A DNA stretch of 15,104 nucleotides from JAFGUF01 sp040883315 (lineage in GTDB: Bacteria; Bacillota; Clostridia; Christensenellales; UMGS416): positions 1 to 15,104 of the forward strand of contig JBFLKU010000032.1 of assembly GCA_040883315.1 (NCBI GenBank). Direction: 5' to 3'. The translations under genes and the position numbers were made by a program. The notes under the pieces were generated by a model, which was given only the letters and a program-made list of their open reading frames with translations, did not search any database and was not told the DNA's origin. The first letter of the stretch is position 1. Every line of letters begins with the position of its first letter. Below, one piece after another: positions 5,644-13,571 of the stretch.

Positions 5644-8134
5644 AGCGATAGCCACGCTGAAAACACCGGGCAACCTATCCCCCAGAGTGAAATTCCTACG
5701 GGATTACTTTTTTGAGGGAACAGATAGAGACTGGAATAACGAATTCAGGTGCTTTACTACAGGCACGGACTGGGATGTGCTATACGATGAAACCCCATAC
5801 TATATAGTGCCTGAAACATTTGCATTCCATAAAACATTCACTGCATCTGCACTGCAGGCAGCTAGGGTGGTGCATGTGGATGATGAATTCTGGCAAAAGC
5901 CGCTGGTGGTGCGAAAGGCAGAATTTCTGGATAAGGTGATGACCGAGCACATGCCCTGCGTAATACTGGAGCAGGATCTTTTGGCAGGGGCAAATTTCAA
6001 TACGTTTACATCCATGTGCCTGACAAAAAGCGAGCAGAAAAAAAGAGACAAGCTGCTAAACGGCAAAAACGGAGTGGCACGTGCTATGAAATGGTTCCAC
6101 GACCATGGTTATGGCAATTCGGGAGCTACCAGCGGGCACATAATAGCAGACTATAAAAGAGTGCTGGAGATAGGATTTTCTGGAATATATAAAGAGCTGG
6201 AAGACATATACGACACACTGACTGAAAAAGAGAAAAAGACCCGAGAGGGTGCACAGATAGCGGCAATGATGATAGCCGCCAAAATGCCCAAAAAGCTGGC
6301 GGAAAAATACGCCCAAAAGTGCACAGAGGCAGCAGACGCACAAAAGGACAGCAAAAGAAAAGCAGAGCTTGTGCAGATGGCGGAAAACCTAGCCAATGTG
6401 CCGTGGAAGCCGGCAAAGGGATTTTACGAGGCAGTGCAGTCCCTATGGATGGCACACATGCTGATAATGAGCGATGAAAACTATCCGGGCCCAGGAGTAT
6501 CATTCGGCAGGCTGGATCAGATACTTTATCCATACTACCAAGAATCAAAGAAAAAGGGCATGACAGACGAATTTGCCAAGGAGATATTGGGGTGTTTTTG
6601 GTTTCACTGCAATACTGTGTATGATGCACAGATACGAGTGGGCGCAAACCAAGGCATCACGGCAGGCTTTGGGCAGCTATTCAATCTATCGGGCATGGGA
6701 GCAGGCGGCAAGGACATGACCAACGAGCTGACATACCTGCTACTGGACATGATAGACGACATGAGCCCAATACTAGAGCCAAAGCCAAACGTACGCCTGC
6801 ACCAAAACAGCCCTGATAAGCTGATGGATAAAGTAATCGACATGGTGCTTTCATCCCAAGGTGCACCGTTCCTTTTGAATTTTGACGAACGCTCCATGGC
6901 AGGCATGCTGAGGCAGGCAAAGATAGCCCACATGGAAGAATACATAAATGAAGACAATGTACACGAGTATGCATCAGTTGGCTGCCTAGAGAACACAATG
7001 GTGGGCAACGACAGATCCGGCACGGTGGACAACAACCTGAATCTATTGAAGGCTGTAGAGCTGGCAATGAACGACGGCAGGGACATGATACCATATGTGA
7101 ATGAGATGACAGGAAAAGCCGAGCCTATAAAAAGAGACGGCATAGCAACAGGCACATTTGCAGACCTGAACACATGGGGAAAATTCTTTGAAGCATACAA
7201 AAAGCAGACTGCATACATAGTGAAAAAGATAGTGGATTTGTACGAGATGAGCGAAGCACTGCGGGCAGAGTTTGCACCTACGCCGTATCTTTCAACGCTG
7301 ATAAGAGGCTGTGCAAAAAACAAAAAGGACATAACACAGGGCGGAGCCGAGATAAACACAACGACAATCGAGGCAGTGACATTTGCCACCACGGTGGACT
7401 CGCTGCTGGCAATAAAATACCTAGTATACGATAAGAAAATGTGCAGCCTAGAGCAGCTGACCAATGCACTAAAGGCAAACTGGGAAGGCAGCGAATATCT
7501 GCAGGCTGTGGCAAAAAACAAAGCACCAAAATACGGCAGAGACGAGCAAGAAGCGGACATGATGGCGCAAAAGGTGATGGACATCTGGACAGATGAAACA
7601 TGGAAGCACAAGACCAAGAGCACAAACAGAATATTCCGCCCCGGCATGCTCAGCTGGAACTACTGGGTAGGCGACGGATTTGTGATGGCAGCCAGTGCAG
7701 ACGGCAGAAAGCAAGGGCAATTTCTATCCAATGCAATATGCCCATCCAACGGCGCAGACACCAAAGGTCCAACAGCCAATGCCAACTCTGTGGGCGTGGC
7801 ACTGGGAGGCAAGGCAGAGGTGGGCGACTACATGGGCTACAAAAATTCCCTGCCAAACGGAGCAAGCCACACCATCACATTCTCTGCATCTCTTTTGAAA
7901 AACAAGGAGAGCAAGGAGAAATTTAAGGCATACTTGAAAGGCTACATAAAAAACGGCGGCACTGCACTGCAGATAAATATCCTAGACAGCAATATGCTGA
8001 GGGATGCACAAAAGCATCCGGATGAATACAAGCATCTGCTAGTTCGCGTCACGGGATACAACGCATACTTTGCATCTATTGGCAGGGCACTGCAGGACGA
8101 GATAATAGCACGGCAAGAGCACCAGGGAATGTAG
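5636..8134 (+). CDS. Glycyl radical enzyme (pyruvate formate-lyase-like), substrate unknown
   Basis: The 832-residue protein has the full GRE architecture. The active-site loop reads V-G-C450-L-E452-N: a thiyl-radical Cys and the Glu two residues later, as in dehydratase, choline/isethionate-lyase and arylacetate-decarboxylase GREs. Pyruvate formate-lyase itself has a Cys-Cys pair, so this is not a PFL. The C-terminal glycyl-radical loop is R-V-T-G807-Y-N-A-Y-F, 25 residues from the end. G-H168-x-x-x-D-Y-x-x-V-L resembles the segment that holds the catalytic His of glycerol and hydroxyproline dehydratases; that comparison is from memory. The near-C-terminal segment N-G-A-S-H-T-I-T-F-S differs from the N-Q-K-F-type sequence in familiar members. 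GGAGG at 5623-5627, eight bases before ATG, marks the start. Its activase follows one base after the stop. Neither a small Fe-S subunit (as in hydroxyphenylacetate decarboxylase) nor microcompartment or dehydrogenase genes are present. GRE identity is certain; the reaction is not assigned. Confidence 0.95.
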   Translation: MSEAIATLKTPGNLSPRVKFLRDYFFEGTDRDWNNEFRCFTTGTDWDVLYDETPYYIVPETFAFHKTFTASALQAARVVHVDDEFWQKPLVVRKAEFLDKVMTEHMPCVILEQDLLAGANFNTFTSMCLTKSEQKKRDKLLNGKNGVARAMKWFHDHGYGNSGATSGHIIADYKRVLEIGFSGIYKELEDIYDTLTEKEKKTREGAQIAAMMIAAKMPKKLAEKYAQKCTEAADAQKDSKRKAELVQMAENLANVPWKPAKGFYEAVQSLWMAHMLIMSDENYPGPGVSFGRLDQILYPYYQESKKKGMTDEFAKEILGCFWFHCNTVYDAQIRVGANQGITAGFGQLFNLSGMGAGGKDMTNELTYLLLDMIDDMSPILEPKPNVRLHQNSPDKLMDKVIDMVLSSQGAPFLLNFDERSMAGMLRQAKIAHMEEYINEDNVHEYASVGCLENTMVGNDRSGTVDNNLNLLKAVELAMNDGRDMIPYVNEMTGKAEPIKRDGIATGTFADLNTWGKFFEAYKKQTAYIVKKIVDLYEMSEALRAEFAPTPYLSTLIRGCAKNKKDITQGGAEINTTTIEAVTFATTVDSLLAIKYLVYDKKMCSLEQLTNALKANWEGSEYLQAVAKNKAPKYGRDEQEADMMAQKVMDIWTDETWKHKTKSTNRIFRPGMLSWNYWVGDGFVMAASADGRKQGQFLSNAICPSNGADTKGPTANANSVGVALGGKAEVGDYMGYKNSLPNGASHTITFSASLLKNKESKEKFKAYLKGYIKNGGTALQINILDSNMLRDAQKHPDEYKHLLVRVTGYNAYFASIGRALQDEIIARQEHQGM

Positions 8135-8135
8135 C

Positions 8136-9080
8136 ATGAGAGAAGGCATGATACTGAACCTGCAGAGGATGAGCACGGAGGACGGCCCGGGCATACGCAC
8201 CACGGTGTTTTTTAAAGGATGCACGCTGGCATGCAAATGGTGCCACAACCCAGAGAGCATAGACTTTGCAAGGGAGCTGGAATGGTTTGCTGTGAAATGC
8301 ATTGGCTGCAATATGTGCATACAGAGCTGCAAAAACAGGGCAATTGCCATGACGGAGAGCGGACTGGTGCGGGACGAGGAACTATGCCAAAAGTGCCTGC
8401 AATGCGTGGAGACATGCCCAGCCAATGCCACAGAGACCAAGGGCGAGGTATGGACGAGCCAGCAGCTATTTGATGAGCTGATAAAGGACAGGGCGTATTT
8501 CGAGCATGGCGGCGGAGTGACGCTATCGGGTGGCGAAGTGCTGGCACAGGCGGACTTTGCAGCAGAAGTTTTGGGCATGCTGAAGGAGGCAGGCATACAT
8601 ACAGCGGTGGACACATGCGGGCACGTGAAGCGAGAGAGCATAGAAAAGGTGCTGGACGTGGCGGACATGTTTTTATACGACATAAAGGTGATGGATGCAG
8701 ATGTGCACAGGCAATACACAGGGCAGGACAATACGAAAATATTGGATAACTATAGATGGCTCTCTGGAAGAATTAGAGAAGCTGGCAAGGTAAGGCTTTG
8801 GGTAAGAACGCCCTTGATTCCCTCTGTGACAGATACAGAGGGAAACGTGAGGGCAATAGCCGAAATGCTGGAGGAGAGTGGGGATGCACTGGAGAGATGG
8901 GAGCTATTGGCGTTCAACAACCTATGCGAGGCAAAATACGACAGGCTGAATAAAGAGTGGACATTCAAAGGAGTGAAAAAGCAATCCGATGAAAAGCTGC
9001 GGGAAATATCGAACATTCTGAAGGACTACAAGAAGCTGGATGGAAAAGCCCATGTGACGGGCACTGCATCGGCTGTGTGA
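8136..9080 (+). CDS. Glycyl radical enzyme activase (radical SAM, with two extra 4Fe-4S clusters)
   Basis: This enzyme uses S-adenosylmethionine and a reduced 4Fe-4S cluster to place the stable radical on Gly807 of the upstream GRE. The radical SAM motif is C29-x3-C33-x2-C36 after T-E-D-G-P-G-I-R-T. Two ferredoxin-type motifs follow, C55-x2-C58-x2-C61-x3-C65 and C84-x2-C87-x2-C90-x3-C94, and the S-G-G-E SAM-binding motif is at 131-134. The insert with two extra clusters is characteristic of activases of non-PFL GREs; PFL activase lacks it. The length of 314 is normal. The start at 8136 lies one base after the GRE stop, with AGGGA seven bases upstream inside the GRE gene, so translation is coupled. 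Confidence 0.96.
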   Translation: MREGMILNLQRMSTEDGPGIRTTVFFKGCTLACKWCHNPESIDFARELEWFAVKCIGCNMCIQSCKNRAIAMTESGLVRDEELCQKCLQCVETCPANATETKGEVWTSQQLFDELIKDRAYFEHGGGVTLSGGEVLAQADFAAEVLGMLKEAGIHTAVDTCGHVKRESIEKVLDVADMFLYDIKVMDADVHRQYTGQDNTKILDNYRWLSGRIREAGKVRLWVRTPLIPSVTDTEGNVRAIAEMLEESGDALERWELLAFNNLCEAKYDRLNKEWTFKGVKKQSDEKLREISNILKDYKKLDGKAHVTGTASAV

Positions 9081-9088
9081 GGTGGAAA

Positions 9089-9913
9089 ATGAAATACATG
9101 ACAGATGAAATGATTGAGCAATTCGGCAAAACATACAAAATAGCATTGATTGCCACAATAGATGAGCAGGGAGAGCCCCACATATCCTTTATCACCACCT
9201 TGATGGCGAAGGGACAGGCTGAGCTGACATCCGGCGAGTTTATAGGCGGGCTTTCCAAAAAATTCGCTGAGGAGCGAAAGAAAACGGGATTTCTGGTGAT
9301 GAGCCTAGGCAAGCAATGGTGGAACGGCAGAGCCGAGTGGACGGGCAAAAGAATAAACGGCAAAGAATTTGAAAAATACAATGAAATACCCATGTTCCGC
9401 TACAATACATATTTCGGCATCCACACAGTGCACTACTACGACCTAGTGGATGTATCCCCAAAGCACGACCTGAAGATGGGAGGCATAGTGGCAAACGCCA
9501 TTGCCAACCTGCTGGTGAAGGGCACATTCAAAAAGAGCGATGACCCGGAGGCACTGACTGCATGGGCATACAAGATGATGAAGGGCATAGGCACGCTGAA
9601 ATTTATATCCTATATCGACGAGGAAGGATATCCTGTGGTTTACCCAATAGTGCAGGCACAGGCATGCGACCGCGGCAAGATAGTGATACCTGTCAATCCG
9701 TATGCAGAGGATATTATGAAAATACCCGAGGGTGCAAAGGTGGCGGTGATGGGCATGAACCTGGACATGGAGGACGTGCTGGTGAAGGGCACATACAGCG
9801 GAATACACAAAACAATGCTGGGCAAGATGGCATATGTGGACATCGAGAGAGTCTACAACAGCCTGCCGCCAAAGCATGGATACATATACCCTGTGATGAG
9901 CGATGGACTATAA
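9089..9913 (+). CDS. PNPOx-like FMN split-barrel protein with two barrel halves
   Basis: The N-terminal part (about residues 8-105) reads like a pyridoxamine-phosphate-oxidase-type flavin-binding split barrel: K-I-A-L-I-A-T-I-D-E-Q-G-E-P-H-I-S-F. A second, similar start occurs in the C-terminal part (about 163-265): L-K-F-I-S-Y-I-D-E-E-G-Y-P-V-V-Y-P, ending in V-Y-N-S-L-P-P-K-H-G-Y-I-Y-P. Such domains normally act as dimers, so one chain may form the equivalent of a dimer. I start at ATG 9089 (274 residues), with GAGGTG at 9079-9084; an in-frame GTG at 9077 overlaps the activase stop and is less likely. It is the last gene of the GRE operon. A redox role towards the GRE product, or flavin or cofactor handling, is possible, but nothing in the sequence proves it. 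Confidence 0.8.
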   Translation: MKYMTDEMIEQFGKTYKIALIATIDEQGEPHISFITTLMAKGQAELTSGEFIGGLSKKFAEERKKTGFLVMSLGKQWWNGRAEWTGKRINGKEFEKYNEIPMFRYNTYFGIHTVHYYDLVDVSPKHDLKMGGIVANAIANLLVKGTFKKSDDPEALTAWAYKMMKGIGTLKFISYIDEEGYPVVYPIVQAQACDRGKIVIPVNPYAEDIMKIPEGAKVAVMGMNLDMEDVLVKGTYSGIHKTMLGKMAYVDIERVYNSLPPKHGYIYPVMSDGL

Positions 9914-9958
9914 AATCCCCTAATACGTAAAGTATTGATTATTTGCTATATATTTTTT

Positions 9959-9985
9959 GCGGAATATTTTTATTCCGCCTTTTTT
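9959..9985 (+). terminator. Rho-independent terminator of the GRE operon
   Basis: An uninterrupted eight-base-pair stem GCGGAATA / TATTCCGC (9959-9966 and 9971-9978) with a TTTT loop is followed by C and six T residues. It lies 46 bp after the last stop of the operon. The rest of the 231-bp gap before the next gene is AT-rich; I see no convincing promoter in it. Confidence 0.9.
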
Positions 9986-10144
9986 ATGGGTATTTTTATA
10001 GGCTGTATGATATAAAACGCACATTTCAGGATTACGATATTGTAATTTATGGTTAATAATGTTACGATGAATATTATGCAGAATTAGCATCATAAAATTG
10101 CATACAAACTACTCAAAAAAATAGAAAATGAGAGAGAAGAATTT

Positions 10145-10957
10145 ATGATTAAAAAGACATTTGAAACCCTAAAGAAGAACCCAATTATTTTGCTATGGTT
10201 TGCAATACCATTTGTTTACACAACGGTGAATACGCTGCTTAATAGACAAGGGATGCTAGTTGGATTAAGCGAAATGATGAATGTACCTGCTGAAGAATGG
10301 TATACTATACTGCCAAAGATTTTAATCAGTATGGGAATTGCACTAGTTTATCAGGCATTATGGACATTTTTACTATATCCTGCAATCAGCAGATATATAT
10401 ACTGGACTGTAGATGAGAAGCCAAGAGAAAACTGGTTTGCAAGAAGCCTGAAAGGCTATTGGTGGAGATATTTTGTATTGCTTTTAATATATATGGCTGC
10501 AGCAATGGCGATTTCAGTACCGTTTATAATTATTATGGTTATTGTAGTAATTGCAACTAACACGGCGGGCGGTATGTTTATAGGATATGGAGCAATGATA
10601 TTTATAATTATGCTAGTAGGTATTTTTTTCTATATAGGAACAGCTGCAGCATATGCAGAGGATAAATTCAATACGGCAGTTGGGAATTTATTTAGGGCAG
10701 GTGCAAAATATTTTTTTAGAGCAGTACCGATTTTTTTGTTGATGCTTATTCCGACAATGGTAACTTTGATTGCTATGGCTATATATGAAGTGCAAACAAT
10801 ACCAGATATTTTCATAATATTGTCATCTGCATGGGGAAGCATATTCTTAGCATTTATTTCTGTTTACTTTATGCACTGCTATATGGACTACAAGAAGAGC
10901 AAAGAAAAAATGGATATAACACAAGCACAGGAAATGGATAGTATGCTAACTAACTAA
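10145..10957 (+). CDS. Six-helix membrane protein, first of a tandem pair
   Basis: I cannot name a family. The 270-residue protein starts K-K-T-F-E-T-L-K-K-N-P before the first helix (about 14-32). Further hydrophobic stretches lie near 58-80, 108-137, 143-170, 195-218 and 224-246, giving six predicted helices. A conserved amphipathic block between helices 2 and 3 reads Y-P-A-I-S-R-Y-I-Y-W-T-V-D-E, then K-P-R-E-N-W-F-A-R-S-L-K-G-Y-W-W-R. A second conserved block is A-A-A-Y-A-E-D-K-F. The tail is hydrophilic (K-K-S-K-E-K). The upstream sequence GAGAGAAGAATTT gives only a weak Shine-Dalgarno. It is a paralogue of the next gene, including about 30 bases of leader. The overall shape resembles small integral-membrane families of Firmicutes with helix-linked YWW blocks, but no role is evident. 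Confidence 0.82.
   Translation: MIKKTFETLKKNPIILLWFAIPFVYTTVNTLLNRQGMLVGLSEMMNVPAEEWYTILPKILISMGIALVYQALWTFLLYPAISRYIYWTVDEKPRENWFARSLKGYWWRYFVLLLIYMAAAMAISVPFIIIMVIVVIATNTAGGMFIGYGAMIFIIMLVGIFFYIGTAAAYAEDKFNTAVGNLFRAGAKYFFRAVPIFLLMLIPTMVTLIAMAIYEVQTIPDIFIILSSAWGSIFLAFISVYFMHCYMDYKKSKEKMDITQAQEMDSMLTN
10150..10212 (+). repeat. 63-bp exact direct repeat, copy 1 (5' ends of the tandem pair)
   Basis: This stretch is identical, base for base, to 11051-11113. It encodes the N-terminal K-K-T-F-E-T-L-K-K-N-P and first helix. The similarity continues upstream through the start codon into the leader. Confidence 0.9.
10382..10468 (+). repeat. 87-bp near-identical block, copy 1 (central loop of the tandem pair)
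   Basis: It matches 11274-11360 with only two mismatches (10408 and 10417), both synonymous third-position changes. The last 51 bases are exact. It encodes the S-R-Y-I-Y-W-T-V-D-E to G-Y-W-W-R segment. Confidence 0.88.
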
Positions 10958-11045
10958 TATAAATATGTATAACAAAGCACAGGACTTAGATTTTATTTGT
11001 GCATATTAGACTATCATAAAAAATGAAAATGAAAGAAAAGAATTA

Positions 11046-11846
11046 ATGACTAAAAAGACATTTGAAACCCTAAAGAAGAACCCAATTATTTTGCTATGGT
11101 TTGCAATACCATTCGTTTGCGATGCGATTATAACATTATTAGAGAACGCAGGGAGTATATATAGTAGCAGTAGATTATATAGTTTCTCCATCTTCAAATC
11201 GAATTATTTTTCGCTTATTGGCTCAGTGATTCTAATTGTGGCTCTATTGACATGGTTGCTTTTGCTATATCCGGCAATCAGCAGATATATATACTGGACA
11301 GTAGATGAAAAGCCAAGAGAAAACTGGTTTGCAAGAAGCCTGAAAGGCTATTGGTGGAGACTTTTTGCGATGCAAATAATATACGCAGCATTTGTATTTG
11401 CGATATCATTGCCGATGATTATTTTATTGGGAATCATTAATTTGGCATTTGGAGGAATAAAAGTTTTTTTTATAGGTTATTGTGCTCGTGCTATTTTGTT
11501 TTTTATGGCAATTATTTTTTACTATATAGGAATAGCTGCAGCATATGCAGAGGATCAATTCGGCACTGCTATATCAAATATATTTAAAGCGGGGAAAAGA
11601 TATTTTTTAGGGTCTTTGCCTCTATTACTGCGGATGATTGTTCCGATAATAATTATGGCAGCTGTTATTGTGATAAATGAGATGGAAAAAGCACTAAACA
11701 TTTTTACCATAATAATATATATATGGGGATGGTTGTTCAACGCATTTTTTTCTGTTTACTGTATGCACTGCTATGTGGGCTACAAAAAGCATATGGAAAA
11801 GGTAGCACAAATCATGAATTTTGGGATAGAAGAAGTAAATGAATAA
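11046..11846 (+). CDS. Six-helix membrane protein, second of a tandem pair
   Basis: This 266-residue paralogue of the preceding gene has the same start (K-K-T-F-E-T-L-K-K-N-P-I-I-L-L-W-F-A-I-P-F), the same central S-R-Y-I-Y-W-T-V-D-E block and the same A-A-A-Y-A-E-D block. The parts between helices 1 and 2 and helices 3 to 5 have diverged, with an extra S-S-S-R-L-Y-S-F-S-I-F stretch after helix 1. It is 88 bp downstream of its sister, on the same strand, and is followed after 31 bp by another membrane-protein gene, so an operon is likely. Function is unknown. Retention of both copies with intact reading frames suggests both are used. Confidence 0.82.
   Translation: MTKKTFETLKKNPIILLWFAIPFVCDAIITLLENAGSIYSSSRLYSFSIFKSNYFSLIGSVILIVALLTWLLLLYPAISRYIYWTVDEKPRENWFARSLKGYWWRLFAMQIIYAAFVFAISLPMIILLGIINLAFGGIKVFFIGYCARAILFFMAIIFYYIGIAAAYAEDQFGTAISNIFKAGKRYFLGSLPLLLRMIVPIIIMAAVIVINEMEKALNIFTIIIYIWGWLFNAFFSVYCMHCYVGYKKHMEKVAQIMNFGIEEVNE
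11051..11113 (+). repeat. 63-bp exact direct repeat, copy 2
   Basis: Second copy of the repeat at 10150-10212, offset 901 bp. Confidence 0.9.
11274..11360 (+). repeat. 87-bp near-identical block, copy 2
   Basis: Second copy of the block at 10382-10468, offset 892 bp. Confidence 0.88.
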
Positions 11847-11877
11847 GTAAGAACGATTTGCTTTATAGGAGCAAGCT

Positions 11878-12561
11878 ATGAGATACACAAAATCTTTAAA
11901 ATACGCAATAAAATTCGATAAGCAGATGTGGGCGAAGATAGAGGAAATATACAGACGCAATTTTCCTAAAGCCTACGCTGTGATAACCCTGCGCAATGAT
12001 ATGGGGATGATAAAGGAAACTGTAGAATATGTATACGGATATGCCAAAAAGAACGCAGACAATATAAAATCCATCGCTCTATATGGGCAGCAGGGAGATA
12101 TGACAGTGAGCATTACACTGCACACCAGCAAAAACACGAGCCCTACATCCATGGAGATAGATGCGGAGAATATTGACCCATCCATAAGGCGGGAAATCAA
12201 TAAGATGATCCAACATATCAGAGTATTGCCTGCTAAGTTTAACAGAGCCTATATCATCATAAAAAGCGCATTTGCATTTTCTATATATATGCTGCTGGCA
12301 GAAGTGATAGCAGGGATAACAGGCAGGGAAGTGCTGGCTGCACTTCTGGCAACACTTGCAGCAATGCCTTTTTGGTTCATTGTGTTCATTTCTGACTATA
12401 TAATAAAGAGAATGCAAACAGGCGACGAGTGGATACAATTCTGGGTGGATGAAAAGCACATTGAAAGGTATAAAAACACGCCGAGCTGGAAGCTGTGGCA
12501 ATATATTATGATGATCATCATAGCACTGATGCCTATCGTCCTGCATTTTTTAATATATTAA
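11878..12561 (+). CDS. Three-helix membrane protein of a local paralogous family (member A)
   Basis: No family recognised. The 227-residue protein has a soluble N-terminal domain of about 130 residues beginning A-I-K-F-D-K-Q-M-W-A-K-I-E-E. A helix pair follows (about 135-155 and 160-180), then a short amphipathic part with W-I-Q-F-W-V-D-E and E-R-Y-K-N, and a final helix (about 205-226). The same plan and several of the same motifs occur in the genes at 13660 and 14432, so these are paralogues; A is the most distant. AGGAG at 11867-11871, six bases before the ATG, supports the start. It lies 31 bp after the six-helix pair and 3 bp before the tocopherol-cyclase-like gene, so it is likely co-transcribed with both. 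Confidence 0.8.
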   Translation: MRYTKSLKYAIKFDKQMWAKIEEIYRRNFPKAYAVITLRNDMGMIKETVEYVYGYAKKNADNIKSIALYGQQGDMTVSITLHTSKNTSPTSMEIDAENIDPSIRREINKMIQHIRVLPAKFNRAYIIIKSAFAFSIYMLLAEVIAGITGREVLAALLATLAAMPFWFIVFISDYIIKRMQTGDEWIQFWVDEKHIERYKNTPSWKLWQYIMMIIIALMPIVLHFLIY

Positions 12562-12564
12562 AGA

Positions 12565-13527
12565 ATGGAGTCAGATTTGAGCAGAAAAAGCAGAATACAT
12601 AACCCTGAGCTTTTTCAGGGCATACATAAGAGCAAAAACTATTTCGAGGGATGGTATTTTAAGCATACCGATAGAGATGCAAAGGTGAACTTCAGCATTA
12701 TCCCGGGCATAAACATGGAGAAAAATGAGAAATCTGCATTCATTCAGATAATAATAGGTCCTGAATACAGAAGCTACTTTATACCCTATGATTATAGTGA
12801 ATTTTCCTACTGCGACCAGCCATTCGAGGTGCGAATAGGCAGGAATGTATTCTCGCTTGATGGCATTTCGCTGGATATTGACACGGAGAACATACAAATT
12901 TGTGGTAAAATAGAGTATAATAATATTACACCTATCGAATGCAGCCTGATGCAGCCCAATATAATGGGGTATTTCGGGTATTTAAAATTTATGCAGTGCA
13001 ATCATGGGGTAATCAGCCTGAGCCACAATCTAAAAGGGAAAATAGAGCATGACGACAGGCAGATATCATTTGACGGCGGACGCGGATATATAGAGAAAGA
13101 CTGGGGCTCTTCCTTCCCGCAGAAATACTGCTGGGTGCAGTGCAATCATTTCCCACAGGAGAGCACATCGCTGTTTTTCAGCTTTGCACATATTCCTTTT
13201 TTGGGCACTAGCTTCATGGGGTTTATATGCATACTGAAGGTGGGGGAGCGCCAATATAGATTTGCCACCTACAACAAAAGCAAGATGATGAAAATAGACT
13301 ATGAAAACGACACCCTGATAGTGGAGATGAAAAGACACGACATGGTGATTAAAATACGGGCAAATGCCACAGAGGCACTGGCGCTGAAGGCACCAAAGCA
13401 GGGCAGGATGACGGATGAGATAAAGGAGACTCTGCAGGGCAATGTGGAGGTGGAGCTGGAAGAGGGCGGCAAAAAAATATATGAGGGAAAAAGCACAAAC
13501 GGGGCTATGGACATAGTGGACATGTAG
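12565..13527 (+). CDS. Tocopherol cyclase-like family protein
   Basis: The 320-residue protein has the hallmark segments of the tocopherol cyclase family: N-P-E-L-F-Q-G then Y-F-E-G-W-Y-F-K (residues 26-33) near the start, and G174-Y-I-E-K-D-W-G-S-S-F-P followed by C-W-V-Q-C-N-H-F in the middle. In plants and cyanobacteria the enzyme closes the chromanol ring of vitamin E. Firmicute relatives have no demonstrated role, and no prenylquinone pathway gene is nearby, so a vitamin-E function is not implied. It looks soluble, mostly beta-strand, with no signal peptide. The ATG at 12565 has a poor Shine-Dalgarno; a TTG at 12577 (M-S-R-K-S-R-I-H-N) has GGAG six bases upstream and could be the true start. 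It follows the preceding membrane-protein gene by three bases. Confidence 0.85.
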   Translation: MESDLSRKSRIHNPELFQGIHKSKNYFEGWYFKHTDRDAKVNFSIIPGINMEKNEKSAFIQIIIGPEYRSYFIPYDYSEFSYCDQPFEVRIGRNVFSLDGISLDIDTENIQICGKIEYNNITPIECSLMQPNIMGYFGYLKFMQCNHGVISLSHNLKGKIEHDDRQISFDGGRGYIEKDWGSSFPQKYCWVQCNHFPQESTSLFFSFAHIPFLGTSFMGFICILKVGERQYRFATYNKSKMMKIDYENDTLIVEMKRHDMVIKIRANATEALALKAPKQGRMTDEIKETLQGNVEVELEEGGKKIYEGKSTNGAMDIVDM

Positions 13528-13562
13528 AAAAGCAAAAAAATTCATTAATAAACATAAAAATT

Positions 13563-13571
13563 TGCTATAAT
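13563..13571 (+). promoter_or_regulatory. Extended -10 promoter element
   Basis: TGC-TATAAT matches an extended -10 box (TG-N-TATAAT), which can work without a good -35; the best upstream match, TTCATT at 13541-13546, is weak and 19 bp away. It lies 36 bp after the tocopherol-cyclase-like stop and about 90 bp before the next gene. It suggests a separate transcript for the genes at 13660 and 14432. Confidence 0.6.

Noticed and set aside
6604..7647. 347-codon open frame on the minus strand inside the GRE gene
   Set aside because: It is antisense to a certain GRE coding region, has no family features and no sensible ribosome site, and arises from the purine-rich codon use of the GRE gene. The same applies to the other antisense frames across 5800-9900.
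5636..8134. Annotating the GRE as pyruvate formate-lyase, choline trimethylamine-lyase or isethionate lyase
   Set aside because: PFL has adjacent Cys-Cys and this protein has Cys-Leu-Glu. For the other enzymes no genomic partners are present and I cannot verify the substrate residues, so a specific name would be overreach.
9922..9936. AATAC/GTATT small hairpin before the GRE operon terminator
   Set aside because: Five AT-rich pairs; the strong hairpin at 9959 explains termination.
10977..11003. Inverted GCACA/TGTGC pair between the two tandem membrane genes
   Set aside because: Only five base pairs with a long loop and no T run; not a credible terminator.
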